Assembly (NCBI GenBank): GCA_013396915.1
Contig: VWZL01000329.1
Location: 194,450 to 258,449 of the forward strand
Origin: Stercorarius parasiticus
Lineage: Eukaryota; Chordata; Aves; Charadriiformes; Stercorariidae
Direction of reading: 5' to 3'
DNA length: 64,000 nt
The notes under the pieces are model-generated. The model was not told where the DNA came from and ran no database searches. It saw only the letters and a program-made list of their open reading frames with translations. Each line of letters opens with the position of its first letter. Position 1 is the stretch's first letter. Positions 63,301-64,000 of this stretch are shown here, one piece after another. Made by a program: the position numbers and the translations under genes.

Positions 63301-64000
63301 GATGGCTTTGGAAGTAACAAGGAAGCATAAAGAGGATTGACTGATGGATATAGAAATCAATGGGCCTGAAATATTTCATCCAAAGCCTCCTCCAGGTGAC
63401 TTCAGAAAATGTTACATCTAAATCAGGTTCCCAGATGGCCCAGGAACCAATATAAGTTGTGTTGTTTGCTAGTCCTTCACGCTTTTAGACAAGGTGTGAT
63501 TTAAAGAGTTTATGCTGAGAATGAAGGTGCCGAGCCGTGTGAGGCTGCGGGGCGGGCAGCCGGGGAGGCACAGCGGCACAGCTCTCCTCCGGAGCCGTGG
63601 GTATTTATAGGGCTGGGAAGGCGCTGCAGGCAGAAGGGAGGCTGCAAGGAAGGACAAGAAGGGAAAAGCAAAACTCCCTCTTCTAGGTATTGGCACAGAG
63701 AGAAACACTGAGACCTTTACACTGAAATTTACACCTTTACACCAATTCAGAGCTGGGTATCTGCATTCCCGAGGGCACTGTGGCTTGGCACCCAGCAGAA
63801 GCAGGAGGAGGGGGAGGGCTGGTGCAATATGCCATGGAGCAAGAGCATCCCCCACCCACCAACGACATGTGGCACAAGCACTGCTCTAGTAACTTTCCTT
63901 GTGTTTCTGTCTGTGTAGGACACGGTCCTGAGAGCTTGAACCCTGACCTGGGAGCATGTCCTACATGTGCCACTGGGGTAGCACGGTGGGGCTCAGGGGG
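60384..64000. other. Gene-free stretch to the window end
   Basis: AT-rich patches occur at about 60480-60640, 61180-61290, 61560-62020 and 63340-63510, with GC-rich unique sequence between. No exon, RNA gene or mobile element is recognised. A gene entering from beyond 64000 cannot be excluded. Confidence 0.55.

Overview
This window looks like vertebrate, almost certainly bird, nuclear DNA. The evidence is three 5'-truncated CR1 LINE tails (two on +, one on -; one + copy ends in the avian ATTCTATG-type octamer repeat), one intron-split vertebrate gene with consensus splice sites, and a mosaic of GC-rich unique sequence and AT-rich islands. There is nothing prokaryotic: no operons, CRISPR arrays, plasmid or phage genes.

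The only protein-coding gene I can support is a heparan sulfate glucosamine 3-O-sulfotransferase on the minus strand, best matched to HS3ST2. Exon 2 (6192-6810) carries most of the sulfotransferase domain and the stop codon. Exon 1 (19285 upwards) carries the PAPS-binding loop and the catalytic glutamate, then runs into a 628-base assembly gap (19440-20067). That gap must hide the start codon, cytoplasmic tail, transmembrane anchor and stem. A 12.5-kb intron joins the two exons with a perfect phase match. The 3' UTR ends near two AATAAA signals at 5506-5589. A GC-rich, CpG-rich zone (about 18.8-20.5 kb) surrounds exon 1 and is the likely promoter region.

Layout: 1-5505, downstream flank with a 22-bp minisatellite; 5506-20.6 kb, the HS3ST2 gene; 20.6-64 kb, a gene-poor upstream flank. 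In that flank I find no exon I can defend. It alternates GC-rich unique sequence (source of many spurious open frames) with AT-rich, TAATTA-containing islands that could be conserved regulatory elements. It also holds two plus-strand and one minus-strand CR1 fragments, several minisatellites (18, 24, 10 and about 46 bp) and some short perfect inverted repeats.

I see no evidence of a new multi-gene system. The items most worth a second look are the hidden HS3ST2 exon 1, an exon-like antisense structure at 18650-18767, the intronic and upstream AT-rich islands, and the frame-preserving minisatellites.
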